From: Serripes groenlandicus
Taxonomy: Eukaryota; Mollusca; Bivalvia; Cardiida; Cardiidae
Direction of reading: 5' to 3'
Assembly (NCBI GenBank): GCA_031761405.1
Contig: JASEVX010000010.1
Coordinates: 29,146,674-29,210,673, forward strand
Length of the DNA stretch: 64,000 nt
Numbering within the stretch: position 1 is the stretch's first letter; each line of letters opens with the position of its first letter. A program made the position numbers and the translations under genes. The notes beneath the pieces were generated by a model that was given only the letters and a program-made list of their open reading frames with translations, was not told the DNA's origin and made no database searches. Below are positions 27,801 to 42,800 of the stretch, piece after piece.

Positions 27801-30800
27801 ATCCCAATTGACCCAGTGGTTACTTAGAAGAGGATGTTGACAGACGATGCACGACGGACACCAGACAAAAGGCGGTCACAATAACTCACCTTGAGCACTT
27901 CTCGCTCAGGTGAGCTAAAAACAGATAGAAATTTAAAATACCTTTATTGTAAGCACAAGGATTCTGCCCATTGACAGAGTCTCCAAAAATTGTACCAAAA
28001 GTGCATCTTCACCCTCTAAATATGTATCAAAATATCTTGTGGCCATAACATCCCCCTGAAATGCACACATATAATTCAATATTATAAATACAATACAATA
28101 AAATAAATACACACACAAAAACAATATAATATATACAATAAATACAAAACAATATAATAAATTCAACAAGAGCTGTCTGTAAGACAGCACGCTCAACACT
28201 GTTAGTACTTGACAATAAAACAAATCTTTTTGCAGTAAAAGGAAAAACAAAAATCCTTGACAGACTAACCTTCTCTTGTCTACAGATGGGGTCATGATGG
28301 TTAACAAGAATTCCAAGTTTCACAGCAATAAGTCAATAATTGGATTTTACCAAGATTCAATGTATTTTCAAATACTTTAAATACGGGTCATCTACTAGGG
28401 CACCCCCAGCCTCCATGTCAAGTTTGAGGGCCATGACCTTTGACCTCAAAATCAATAGGGTATCTACTGGTCACCACAAGCCTCCATGTCAAGTTTGAGG
28501 ACAATGGGTGCAGGCCAAGTTATCACTCGGACAAGCTTTTTTGCATTCACGGTCACTGTGACCTTGACCTTTGACTTGATGACCTCGAAATCAATAGGGG
28601 TCATCAACGGAGCACCCCCATCCTCCATGTCAAGTTTGAGGGCCATGGGTGCAGGAAATATTGGGTTATTACTCGGACAAGTTTTTTACATTCAAGGTCA
28701 CTGTGACCTTGACCTTTGACCTGATGACCTCAAAATCAATAGGGATCATCTACTGGTCACCCCCAGCCTCCATGTCAAGTCTGAGGACCACGGGTGTAGG
28801 CAATGTTGATTAAACACTCAGACAAGCTTTTCACATTCAAGGTCACTGTGACCATGACCTCTGACCTCAAAATCTTTAGGGGTCATCTAATGGTCACGCC
28901 CAACCTCCAAGTCAAGTTTGAGGACCATTGTTCCAGGCATTGTTGAGTCATCACTCGGACAAACTTTGGTCTACCGACGGACCTACAGAGCCACCAACTG
29001 ACCGACATGTGCAAAGCAATATACCGCTCTTCTTCGAAGGGGGCATAATAAATACAATATAATATAAAACATAGAGTTTAATTAACATTGTTTTCATAAT
29101 ACGGGATTTAAATCCCAAGTGGAAAAGATTCTTGCGATATAAAAATGAGCGCACAAGTTTTTATATGCAAGAATCTCTTTCACGAGGGATTTAATTCCAA
29201 AATCATGAAAACAATGTTTATTAAGCTATATATTATATACTCAGCGATAATTTTTGTTTTAAACGACAATACCCCTGTGCAGCTCATTTATTTTTAGCTC
29301 AGAAGCGGAGAGATCTGAATGACGTAATCTGCCAGTTTTGCAGTGACGTCACTACGCGCACACCGACAAATGTGTACATTGATTGAAACTAGAGATTGCT
29401 TTTTTGAAAAAGTGCTTGTCTCCCCATTTGTGTGGTCATAGGGGAGGAAAAGAAATGATGGAGATGAAGCAACAGTGACAATCCTCAGTAATTGAGCGGA
29501 AACCATTTTTCGAAGGTTACCATGACCTTGGCCTTTGACTCAAAATCAATAGGGGTCATTTGCTGGTGGTGACCAACCTGCACACCAAGTGTTAATTTCC
29601 ATGGCCAAAGCATTCTACAGTTATTAAGCAATAATTTTTCAGCTCAATGTTACTGTGACCTTGAGCTTTGACCTTGTGACCTCAAAAACAAACCAAAAAT
29701 CAATAAGGATCATTTACTGGTTAGGACTAACCTGCACACCAGGTATGAAGTTCCTCGACATAAGCATTCTTTAGTTATTGAGCGGAAACCATTTTTCAGC
29801 TGAAGGTAACCATGACGTTGACCTTTAACATAGTGACCTCAAAATCAATAGGGGTCATCTGCTGGTGATGACCAACCTGCACACCAAGTATTAACTTCCA
29901 TGGCAAAAGCATTCTACAGTTATTAAGCAAAAACAATTTTTCAGCTCATTGTCACTGTGACCTTTCAGCTCAAGGTCACTGTGACCTTGACTTTGACCTC
30001 AAAATCAATAGAGGTCTTCTACTGGGCACGGCCAACCTGCATACCAAGTATGGATTTCCTCGGCCCAAGCATTCTTCAGTTATTGAGTGGAAACCATTTT
30101 TTACCTCACAAGGTCACCATGACCTTGACCTTTGACCTTCTGACATCAAAATCAATAGGGGTCGTCTACTGGTCATGACCAACCTGCATACCAAGTATGC
30201 ACTTCCTACGCCCAAACGTTCTTCAGTTATTGAGCGGAAACAAGTGTGACGGATGTGACCTTGACCACTTTGACCTTGACCTTTGACCTCAAAATGAATA
30301 GGGGTCATTTGCTGGTGGTGACCAACCTGCACACCAAGTATGAAGTTCCTGGGCCCAAGCAAAAACATTTTTTCAGCCCATTGTCCCTGTGACCTTTCAG
30401 CTCAAGGTCACTGTGACCTTGACTTTGACCTCAAAATCAAACAAAATCAATAGGGGTCTTCTACTGGGCATGGCCAACCTGCATACCAAGTATGGAGTTC
30501 CTATGCCCAAGCGTTCTTCAGTTATTGAACAGAAACAAGTGTGACAGACGGAAGGACGGAACGGGTAAAAACAATATGTCATGTCGTTTCAAGCTCTAAT
30601 TTGCGGATTTAAAAGTGGAATTGTGGATAATTTAACTGTTCATCATTGACATGAAGTGTTAAGTAGTAAAAACGAAGCTTAAAAGTGTTTAAAAAAAGTA
30701 GTTCCGAAAATCCGGCTAGTGAGCTATATCACACACTAGGCGATATTGCTCAGTAGACAAAAAGCATGTTATAGGTTTTCTCAAGTTGGGAAATCTCTAT

Positions 30801-33800
30801 ATTTTATCATTGAGTATATAATATAAAACAATAAATACAATACAGAATTATAAGCACTGTCAGATGAAAAGGGATCTTGTTGCATCTTCGTAATAGTTTT
30901 CATATAAGAATTACAATTACTTTTTAAATGCTGAACGTGAAGAAAGTTCTAACTACTTAAATCCATATCTCTCCAGGCCTGGTTCCTTAATACTAAACTA
31001 GTACTCGCCTCATGGGAACTTAAATCCCTGTCTCTCCAGGCTGATTCTTTGATACTTAACTAGTACTCGCGTCATGGTAACTTAAATCCATGTCTCTCCA
31101 GGCTGATTCCTTGATACTTAACTAGTACTCGCGTCATGGTAACTTAAATCCATGTCTCTCCAGGCTGATTCCTTGATACTTAACTAGTACTCGTGTCATG
31201 GTAACTTAAATCCATGTCTCTTCAGGCTGATTCCTTGATACTTAACTAGTACTCGTGTCATGGTAACTTAAATCCATGTCTCTCCAGGCTGATTCCTTGA
31301 TACTTAACTAGTACTCGCGTCATGGTAACTTAAATCAATCTCTCTCCAGGCTGATTACTTGATACTTAACTAGTACTCGCGTCATGGTAAATCCATGTCT
31401 CTCCAGGCCTGGTTCCTTAATACTTAACTAGTACTCGCCTCACAGGAACTTAAATCCATGTCTCCCCAGAGCTGGTTCATTGATACGTAACTAGTACTTG
31501 TCTCATGGAAACTTAAATCCATGTCTCTCCAGGCCTGGTTCCTTGAAACTTAACTAGTTCTCACTCTCATGGTAACTTAAATCCATGTCTTTCAAGGCCT
31601 GGTTCCTTGATACTTAACTAGTACTCGGCTCATGGGAACTTAAATACATGTATCTCCAGCCCTGGTTCTTTGATACTTAACTAGTACTCACTCTCATGGG
31701 AAACAAACTAATGTCCATTCCCGCATTATAATCTTTGAATTATTTAAACCCTTTGAAAGTTTTGTTATTTTACTGCTTTTTTTATGCTGCAAGGTGGTTA
31801 TGTTTTTCCACAAATCCAAATGGCATGAAAAGCCAAGAAACATTTCAGCCACATTATCTTGAAATAAGACAATCATTTTCAGAACAGAAGAGTTTTTTAA
31901 GTTTTGAAAATGTTACCTCCATTTTGATGTTACCTGGTGGCCATGATTTTCATCAAATCAATATAGCTTGAACAAAATTTTGTGGAGCATCACCCAAGGA
32001 ACCACATTATCTTGAAATTTAACAAACACTTTCTGAGGATCATTTCTTGACATTTTCCAACCTTTCTGATTCCGCAACAACCAAAGTTTGAACAAAGAGG
32101 TCCACCAAAGGAACCTGTGAAGTTTACTTGAAATTGGTCAAGTGGTATAAAAGGAGATGTTGTTATAAGAAATTGTTGACGACAAAGACGCCCACAGGGT
32201 GATCACTTTGTGCGAAGATGAGCTAAAAAAGAGTGTAACTTACAGTGGTTTGGCTAACTTCATGATGGTGAGCTAAAAAGAGTTTAACTTACAGTGGCTT
32301 GGTTAAGGTGAGCTAAAAAGAGTGTAACTTACAGTGGCTTGGTTAAGGACTACCACATGTATACCTCTACTTTTATCAGTTGTGTCATTGTTGAAGAAAA
32401 CCTGTAAAAACACATGTGTAAATTAACCCTTTCCCTCATATAGACCCTTTCTGACGCCTCTGTAGCAGACGGCTTTTTGAAAACATAGTGACAAAAGAAG
32501 AAATTGCTCAAAATGAGAAATTTCTCCTTTCGCCACAATGTTTTCCACTTTTAGTCATAGGTTATCCATTCAATTATAGAGATTTTCTATTTTTTGACAA
32601 AATATGTTCAAAGACGTTGTATGAGGGAAAGGGTTTAGCTCAATGAGTCATGTCTGACAACTTGACTAGTACTGATTCTCTGTTTGGCATACAATTTGTT
32701 TGCTACATTCCTAGGTTTTGGCATTTAAGATTATCATAATTGTAAACAGACAGTAAAGACTGGTGAGTCTGTGTGCTCAGGCTCATCCATCGGAAGAGAC
32801 CAAAAATCGCCAGAGGAAACTCAAATATATGATATGAAGAAATGATCCAAAAGAATAGTATATTTGTAATGATGATGTCTTGGTTAACATTTTTAAAATA
32901 TGAGCTGCGTCTAGCAAATTGGGATTTTAATGACACTCTTCCTTGCCATAAATAAAAGTTATATTGGCAAATACATAGTTGAGCTACACTTCCAATTTTC
33001 AGTGAGAAGATGCATTTAGGTCTGTATAACATTAAGGTGGACAGTGAAGACTGTGGTGATACTGTGATACTGGTGATATTGACTGTGATACTGGTGATAC
33101 TGTGATAATGATGATACTGACTGTGATACTGTGATAATGGTGATACTGACTGTGATACTGGTGATACTGTGATAATGGTGATACTGGTATAATGGTGATA
33201 CTGACTGTGATACTGTGATACTGGTGATATTGACTGTGATAATGGTGATACTGGTGATATTGACTGTGATACTGATGATACTGTGATAATGGTGATACTG
33301 TGATAATGGTGATACTGACTGATACTGGTGATACTGTGATAATGGTGATAATTGTGATACTGGTGATACTGTGATAATGGTGATACTGGTGATACTGACT
33401 GTGATACTGTGATAATGACTGTGATACTGTGATACTGGTGATACTGGTGATACTGTGCATATGAACACACTTAACTGAGTCTTCGCTTTACGGAAAAGCA
33501 GTACAACCCTAAATGGCTCGACTCGGCTAAAATCAAGATGATTTAGTGAAAATGTTGGTATATCTCACAGGCATTTACCCTTTCCCACCTACATACACTT
33601 TCTGATGCCTCTGTAGCAGACGTCTTATGAAATCCTTGAGTTCAACTCTATTCAATAATAATTATATCATTTATAAAGATTTTCTATATTTTTGACTTGA
33701 TAATTTCAAATTTGTCTGCTGCAGATTTCTTGTATGTGGGAAGGGTTAAACAGTCTTTGACTAATTTCTGAGTTGTGCAGATTAACAAGTTGATCTGGAG

Positions 33801-36800
33801 CTACATGTAAAATCTTGGTAAATACCCTTTGGTTGGTTTTTCAGAAAGTGTGGCTCAAATAGATATATGTATTTAACCCTTTCCCACATACTACAAATCT
33901 GCAGCAGACGACTTTGAAAATGTCTACTCAAAAGTTGTCCGTTGCAAGTATGTCAAAATGCATCTATAGGTGGAAAAGGGTTAACTTCATTCTGTAAAAG
34001 AAACCTTCGCACCAAACAATCAGCATTATTTCCTTCTTAGATTTCAACTCTTAATTGTCCAGATATCACATCTTCTTCCCTTGATGATTAAATACACTTA
34101 CATTATTGCCATTTACTTTCACATAGATGACAGATCTGTTAGAGAGAACGTCTATTATAAAAGACTGATGAGCCGTCTGGAATGCCTTGTTGTCTCCAAA
34201 ATTGTCCTCATGACCAAAGGTGGTATGGTCTCTTGTGTACAGGGAGGGGTCTAGAAAAAGAAAGATTGTTATCCTTTGATTTGTTTGAAAGGTGTTTTAC
34301 ACATATTTAAACTGTATTCCAACACAATCCTGACACCAGTGAATCAGGGAATGCTACTCTTCCTTTTGAGGACCAATTCATCAAAAGTTGTCCTTCTTTG
34401 TAAAAAACTACATTTTGAAGAGTCTACTTCAGACAACTTTAAAAATCAGCGTAGATTAAAGTACAAATTGCTAGTCAAGGACAATTTCTATGTCTTTCAA
34501 CCGTGAATTTTGCTTTGTCACAAAAAACATTTATATTTCCTCTTGATATTTTGAATTGACTTCAATTTGTTAGATGCTTGTAATATGAAAGCATCTTAAC
34601 ATTTTCCCACATACGACAAATCTGCAGCAGACAACTTTGAAAACATTTTGGCGAAAGTATGGAATTTCTCTATAAAAGAAAGCAGCATTTTCTAATTCAG
34701 TTGAAAATCTTGTGGCAAATGGTGAAACTACAATATGAGCAAAAAAGGAACCTATCCCCATTCTATAGCAGTCATATTTCAAACTAATCAATATGACTTG
34801 AATGCTTTTTGTAGATGCTCATCTGACAAACATTTTTAGTAAATTATATAGGAATCAGACATGCAGTTTCGGAAGAGAATAATATTACTATTGTCATTTT
34901 ACCTCCTTTCTAATACCACAGCAAACAGCATTAAAGGAAAACCATCAAAGGAACATTCTTGTGAGATAAAATGGAAATTAACCCAGTAATTTAGAACTTG
35001 TTGTTTTTAATAGTTTATTATAACAACAGATGACAGACACAGGTTATGACGACAATATATGATGGACACAAGTCACATGTTATGACGACAACAGAAGACG
35101 GACACAAGTTATATAAGGCAAAACAGCCCTGCCCCCTGGTGGCCATGTTATTCAACCAATCTACATGGCTTGAAGGAATTCGATATAGGGTCATCCAAGG
35201 AACATTTCCAAAAAATTATTTTAAAATCGGCCTGACACTTTCGGAGGAGAAGATTTTTTAAGTTGTCACTATAGCCATATACGGCAAATTAGACCCACCC
35301 CCTGGTGGCCATAGTTTTTGACCAATCAACATGGCTTGAAGGAATCTGACAGAGGGTCGCCCTAGGAACATTTCTACAAAATTATTTGAAAATCGACCTC
35401 AAAGTTTCGAAGGAGAAGATTTTTTAAGTTTTTGCTATAGCCATATAAGTCAAAATAGTCCCGCCCTCTGGCGGCCATGTTTTTTGACCAATCAACATGG
35501 CTTGAAGGAATCTGATATGGGGTCATCCTAGGAAAATTTCTACAAAATTATCGGAAAATCAGCCCGACACTTTCAGGAGAAGATTTTTTAAGTTTTCACT
35601 ATAGCCATATAAGGCAAAATAGCCCCATCCAATGGTGGCCATGCTTTTTGACCAATCAACATGGCTTGAAGGAATCTGATAGAGGGTATCCAAGGAATAT
35701 TTCTACAATCTTTTTTGAAAATCAGCCAACTAGTTTGGGAGAAGAAGAATTTTAAAAGTTTTCTTTCATTTGGTTGCCATGGAATTCTGCATGAATCCCG
35801 AAAATTTGAAGAAATTCTGGTGAGGTTATTGGGGAGAAGATGTTGACGGACGACGCACAACGCACAAAAGGCGATCACAATAACTCACCTTGAGCAATTC
35901 GTGCTCAGGTGAGCTAAAACTATCTATTAATTAAAGTGTAATTATTGTATAGAGTTGAAAGCATTGTGGCAAAAGAAGGAATTACTCATTTTTACCAGTT
36001 TCTCCTTTTGTCACATTTTTTTTAAAGTCATCTGTTGCACAGGCATCAGAAAGTGTCTATATGTGGAAAAGATTAAAGAGACATCAGACAAATATCTTTA
36101 ATCATTATGGCCGAAACAAAAAAATACTTTTCTTACATGACGAATGGAGTGTACAAGACTTTTGATCTGTACAGAATGTTTCACCATACACTGTGATGAA
36201 CTCTATCATAAAGTGATGAATTATTAATGCACCAAACAGCAATTTTAATGCACATTGCCAACTGTTTTCCACTATCATTGCTCACAATTTGTACAGATAA
36301 TTTCAGATTTATGTGTTAACTATATAAAGTAAACACTTTTTTTCTTTCTTTATTTTTCAATATAATTGCTTAATGTTCATAGAGATATATCACTTATTTC
36401 ATACGAAATATTAAATGTTCATACTAAATCTAGTTATTCATATCTACATTTCAGATTTATATATTAAACAGTATATCACTTCTATGTATTAATGAAAAGA
36501 CACTGGTACTATTAGAACACAAACTGTTGAATCATAAAACATCTTAGTAAATAGTACTACTATCCTTTTCACACATAGAATGAATCTGCAGCAGATTCAT
36601 TCACTTTGAAAACATTCAGGCAAAATTATTGAAAATCTTTACAAATTTAACAAATTCAATATGGTCAAAACATTGTGGCAAAAGAAGAATTTGCTGATTA
36701 TGAGCAATTCTCTTTTGGCCACAACGTTTTCAAGTCATCATCAGCAGAAACGTCTAAATGGGCCTCCATGTGGGACAGGGTTAATATATATGGCTGTTCT

Positions 36801-39800
36801 GTCAGACATAAATGTTTGTCAAGCCCGAGACAAGCCTAGACAAGCCTGTATAACACCGAGTCTCACTAGAATCATCCCTGCCTCCAACACAAGTCAGTTT
36901 TCCATGAGGGTACCCTTTGACAAACAATTAAAAAAGTAGCCAGACTGGTTTTATGCCTATGTGCCGTGCCATTACGTCGTGATGCTGTATGGAAGATGTA
37001 ATGAGATCCCCATTTTAACAACCACAGCCAATATACATTTCCGACAGATGTTTACCATTTCCCACATACAAACAATCTGTAACAAATGAGATTGAAATCA
37101 TATAGGCAAAATATGGAAAATCTCTACAGATGAATAATTAATTGGATGAAGAATTTTGAGTAGTTTCTACTTTGGCCACAATATTTTCAAAAGAAGCCTA
37201 CTGCAAATGCAGCCAAAAAATTGTCTGCATAAATTGGGAAAAGGTTAACATGACTAGGTTGTTGTACACAAATTGATACTTAACCCTTTCCCTCCTATGA
37301 CAAATCTGTAAATTGAACATATTTTGTCAAAAAATAGAAAATCTCTATAATTTATAATTGAATGGATGGATGACTAAAATTGGAAAACATAGTGGCAAAA
37401 GGAGAAATTGGTTGTTTTTAGCAATTTCTTCTATTGTCACTATGTTTTCAAAAAGCTGTCAGTGAGTGCTGCAGAGGCGTCAGAAAGCATCTATATGAGG
37501 GAAAGGGTAAACCCTATCTCTAAGGCAGATGACGTTTGACATCTCTGCAGCAGAATGTTTTAAATAACATTATAGGAAAATGAACTCAATTCAAGGTAAT
37601 TAAGCAATAATGTTTCAACTATGTTTAAAATGTATACTTCAAAGTTTTCAGAGGTATTTTTCATTAGGTGTTTTCGAAAGCAGAGGGTTTTAAAAAAATC
37701 ATATCATTTCATTGATTGGACAGACCCTTTTCCATGTGTTCCTGAAAAGGTCATTGATATACTGTTTACCATGGTGTATGAGTGAAACCAAAACTAAAGA
37801 AATACTTGAGAAAAAAGAAAATGATTGTGGAAAAAATAAATCAATAAATATGCATTATTAATAACAAGCAAAAACTACCCTTTTGAAAAAAGTTTTCATG
37901 TTTTAGTAAAATGCAAAGACAAGAGAAGGTGGAATTATGAAAAAAGTGTAATGTGAATCCCAAATGAGATCAGCAACAGCTGCTGTAGTTAACCCTTACC
38001 AACATGAAACAAATCTGATGCAGGAGGCTCTGAGGAACATTTGAGGAAAATATGGAAAATCTCTATGAATAATTGATTTTAGATTAGAGTGGAAAAATGA
38101 CATTTGTTAAGGAGAAAAGTACTCACCATACCCGGTCATACTTGAGTGTTATTGTTATATTCAATAAAAAAGATGGAAAGGATAGTTAGGTTGATGAGAA
38201 AATTGTTAAAAGGTTTCACTCTGCTAAATATTTTTTTCAAACCAAGCTTTTCTGGTTGTTGGTATAAGAAAAAGAGTAAAAAATAAAAAAAGGAGGACAA
38301 AGATTGGCTCTTAATCACTCAGCTATAGTTTTCGAAGTTTTCACTCTATACATATAAGAGCAAAACTTGCCCTGCCCCCTGGTGGACATGCTTATCAACG
38401 GATCGGAATAATTTGAACACTCGATATTGCGATCTTGTGACCTCAAAATCAAACAAATTCAATAAAGGTCATCTACTGGTTTAAGGATCAACCTGCACAC
38501 CAGGTATGATGAAGTTCCTCGACATAAGCATTCTTTAGTTATTGGGCGGAAACCATTTTTCAGCTGAAGGTTACCATGACCTTGACCTTTGAGCTAGTGA
38601 CCTCAAAAACAATAGGGGTCATCTACTGGTGGTGACCAACCTGCACACCAAGTATTAACTTCCATGGCCAAAGCAAAATACAATGTATCAGCTCATTGTT
38701 ACTGTGACCTTGACCTTTGACATTGTGACCTCAAAATCAAACAAAAAAACAATGAGGGTCATGTACTGGTTAGGACCAACCTGCACAGAAAGGTATTAAG
38801 TTCCTCAACATAAGCATTCTTTAGTTATTGAGCGGAAACCATTTTTCAGCTGAAGGTTACCATGACCTTGACCTTTAACATAGGGACCTCAAAATCAATA
38901 GGGGTCATCTGCTGGTGATGACCAACCTGCACACCATGTATCAACTTCCATGGCCAAAGCTTTCTACAGATATTAAGCAAAAACAATTGTTCAGCTCATT
39001 GTCACTGTGACCTTTCAGCTCAAGGTCACTGTGACCTTGACTTTGACCTCACAATCAAACAAAATAAATAGGGATCTTCTACTGGGCATGGCCAACCTGC
39101 ATACCAAGTATGGAGTTCCTCAGCCCAAGCGTTCTTTAGTTATTGAGCGGAAACCATTTTTGACCTCACAAGGTCACCATGACCTTGGCCTTTGACCTAC
39201 TGACATCAAAATCAATAGGGGTCATCTACTGGTCATGACCAACCTGCATACCAAGTATAAAGTTCCTACACCCAAGCGTTCTTCAGTTATTGAGCGGAAA
39301 CAAGTGTGACAGACGGAAGGACGGACGGAACGGGCAAAAACAATATGTCACCCCCATGTATGGGGGGGAGACATAATTAACCCTAGCCCAGCTACATATG
39401 CATTTTGATGCATCGGTAGACAAATTTTGAAAATATTGGGACAAGAACAGAAATTGCTCATTATCAGCAATTTGTTCTTTTGCCACAATGGTTTTAACTC
39501 TTTTCAATAATCATATTATCCTTTGAAGAGATTTTAAATGTCTTAGCCTAGATGCTATAACAGTTGTCTGCTGAGGATCGACTGTATGTGGGAACATACA
39601 CTCTTTAGTACTGTTCACTTCTATAACACACTTTAAATTCATGAGGTCATTTTTGACCAAAATCAGCTGGGGCTTTTTAATTTACGAATTTATGAATTCT
39701 TGACATTGGCTTCTTCAAAAACTGGAAATAAACCTTCTTAAACCACTTGCCGGCATTAATTAGGTGTAAAATAGTGAAAATAGTAACAAAATAATAAGCA

Positions 39801-42800
39801 GGCACTACTATAGGCATTAACAAGCTAAGTTGATTTAAAAGCGTAATTAACGAGTACAACTATGCTTACAGCTATGTGTGAAGAACTCTCGACTATAATG
39901 CGTACCTGGTGTTGTACCAAGATGTCAACACTCAAGGTAAAACACCGTCTACCCGGTACACAAAGAAAAATGTCAACATGGTACAATATGCTATTTCTCT
40001 TTACAGATTTGTGAACGTCATTATCCTTCATGGACAATGTATATCATTACATGTATAAGCATTGCTTTTAATTTATTAATACTTTAAATAATCAAGTCGG
40101 CTAAAGTAGCATATTTTTGGATATTTCAATATAAAGTAAATTTCTTTGTGAAAAAATCAATTCACGAATATAAGCAATTATGAATTTATCTTATTTGTGA
40201 GTCTCAAGTCATGCCATAACACATTTCCACCAGTTCAACTACCTTTAAAATGTCTATCCAGAGCTCTAGATACGTGTTATGAATTGCTTATTTGGTCTCC
40301 CCGACCTATATTGCTGGTACTTAATTAACCCGTTCCCTAATACAGACACTTTCTGACGCATCTGCAACAGACGATTTTTTAAAACATCATGACAAAAGGA
40401 GAAATTGCTTACAATGAGCAATTTTCTCCTTAAGCCATGATGTTTTCAACTCTTTTATATATAAATATCATTTATGGAGCTTTTTCCCATTGTTGTCAAT
40501 TTGTTGTCAAATTCGTCTGCTGCAGATTTGTTGTATGAGGGAATGTGTTTTAAAAGACTCAACTCACTAAGACAATTCTTTTAAGTACCAAATTATTGGG
40601 TTTAGTTGTTAATAGATAAACACCTATTGATGGAACAAAGAACGGTTTAAACTCCTCCTGAGCTATAGGTCTGTTTATACCTACCTACATGATTGCACAA
40701 TACATTTTGTCAGGCAAAATGATGGAAAAAATCCCTATAAAGGAAAATACAATTATTACTCGTGGGAACAGGTTAAACAATAACATGTAAGGTCCAGCTT
40801 ATTGCTCTTGGCAAAATAAAACTCATGCAAAATATAAATGCCACATCTTAAAAGGTTAACCCTTTCCCACAAACAGACACTTTCTGATGCCACTGCAACA
40901 AACGTCTTTTGAAAACCTTGTGACAAAAGGAGATATTACTTAACATAAGCAATTTCTCCTTTTGCCACGTTGTTTTAAAAAAAAATATGCAAGAATAACT
41001 TCAGTTATAATATTTTTTTAGTGTTTTTGCCTGGATGTTTTCATAGTCGTCTGCTGCAGGTTTCTTGTATCCGGAAAGGGTTAATCATGATTACAACAAT
41101 TAAGGTTAAGGGTTACTAGTAAGCAGGTAGGTTACCTTTCATTAAATTCCATCTTTTGTTGGGTTTCAGGATAAAGGAAATATTGAGAATCAGGGTAACA
41201 GCCAGGATGAGAAGCAGGAAGGCCTAAAATTAGAAATCATAAAAAATCATGTGTTCATCCTACCACGCATACAACTAATCTATAGCAGACGACTTTGCAA
41301 ACATCAAAAGGATAAATTTCTCATCTTGCTCCACACAAAAAACCATTTCAAGTATTTTCATGCAGTTACATTGTATATCACTGCTGAATGTTCACCTAAC
41401 TATGTATTTCCTTGCTTTCTAGTATCAGTAATCCATTTTGTCCAGGCCATCGGCTTCTTTTCCACATAGACTACTTTCAGCTCATTGCTGAATGTTCCAG
41501 TCCCAATTAGAATTTGGAGTATCATAAAAAGGTGAAATTTATCCCTTTTACATAATATTTTCAAAAATTGCCTTCTCTCAAGAATTTAAATAACCTCTAT
41601 CATTGCATTAACAGCAGTTTTAATGAGCAAATTGGAACTACATTTAGAAATGTCCAAAGCAGGCAAATTCTAAACAAGAGGGCCAAGATGGCCCTAAATC
41701 AATCACCCAAGTGATAGTAGAGTAATGTGTTACTGCTAATATTTGGGAAAATTCGATCAAGAGTGGGACTCAGACTGCAAAGATTGGACACAGTAAATAA
41801 AATGGCTTATCAGAACATTTTGTAATAAGGCCTTTTTAAAAGTCTTTGCACAATCTGAAATAGGGCCACTAAAGGAACATTCCTGAAGTTTGGTTGATAT
41901 CAGTCCAATGGTTTAGGAGGAGATGTCGATTAAAGATAAAACAGTAAAAATTTATTTTACCCCTTTTCTAATGCGTTTCTTTTTCAACCAATCAATATGG
42001 CTTGAACAAATTATATAGAGGATCACTAAATAGACATTCTGCTAAATGATATATTGCAATCAGACGATAACTTTAATAACAAGAGCTGTCCGTAAGACAG
42101 CGCCCTCAACTGTTTTGTTTTGTGCCAATAAAACAACAAAAATTGCAGTTAAAAGCAAATCAAAGATCTCAACAATCCTTGACAGAGTTACGTTCTCTTG
42201 TCTACAGATAGCGGTCATGATGGTAAACAAGTATTCCAAGTTTCACAGCAATATACTAAAGGGTAAAGTCAATAATTGGATTTTACCCAGATTCAATGTT
42301 CATGTATTTTCTAAGTCGAAAAAGGGCCATAATTCTGACAAAACCTTCACAGATTTATGAACTCTTGTCTGTTTGTGAATGTAAGGATGGTGAACAAGAA
42401 TTGATGGTTTAAAGGCAATATCTCTCAAGGTTTTGAAAAAAGTGGGGTGGTATGGAAAATATAATCCAAGTTCAATGTATTTTATAAGACGAAAAAGGAC
42501 AAAACCTTCACAGATGTATGTACTCTTGTCTCTTGACGGAGGTTATGATGGTGAACAAGTATTATAAGTTTCAAAGCAATATCTTTAATGGTTTTGAAAA
42601 AAAGTGAGGTGGTACAAAAACATTAACCAAAGTTTAATGCCAACACCAAAGCCAACGCCCAGGCGAGTAGGATAGCTGGCCTTTTCTTCTAATGGACTTA
42701 TAAAGTTTTTCATTTTGCCCCTTTACTGATGCTGTCTGGCTGCCATTTCTTTCAACCAGTCAATTTGGCTCGATTTCAGGGCTGTACAAAAAAAAAATTC

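Noticed and set aside
27933..28323. 127- and 98-codon minus ORFs as separate genes
   Set aside because: They are POMGNT1 exon 5 read through its acceptor into intron, or a shifted frame of the same region.
32703..33470. 255-codon minus-strand ORF and two overlapping ORFs of 142-150 codons rich in YHQYHS
   Set aside because: All come from the GATACTGTGATAATGGT minisatellite, which has no stops in several frames; no splice or domain support.
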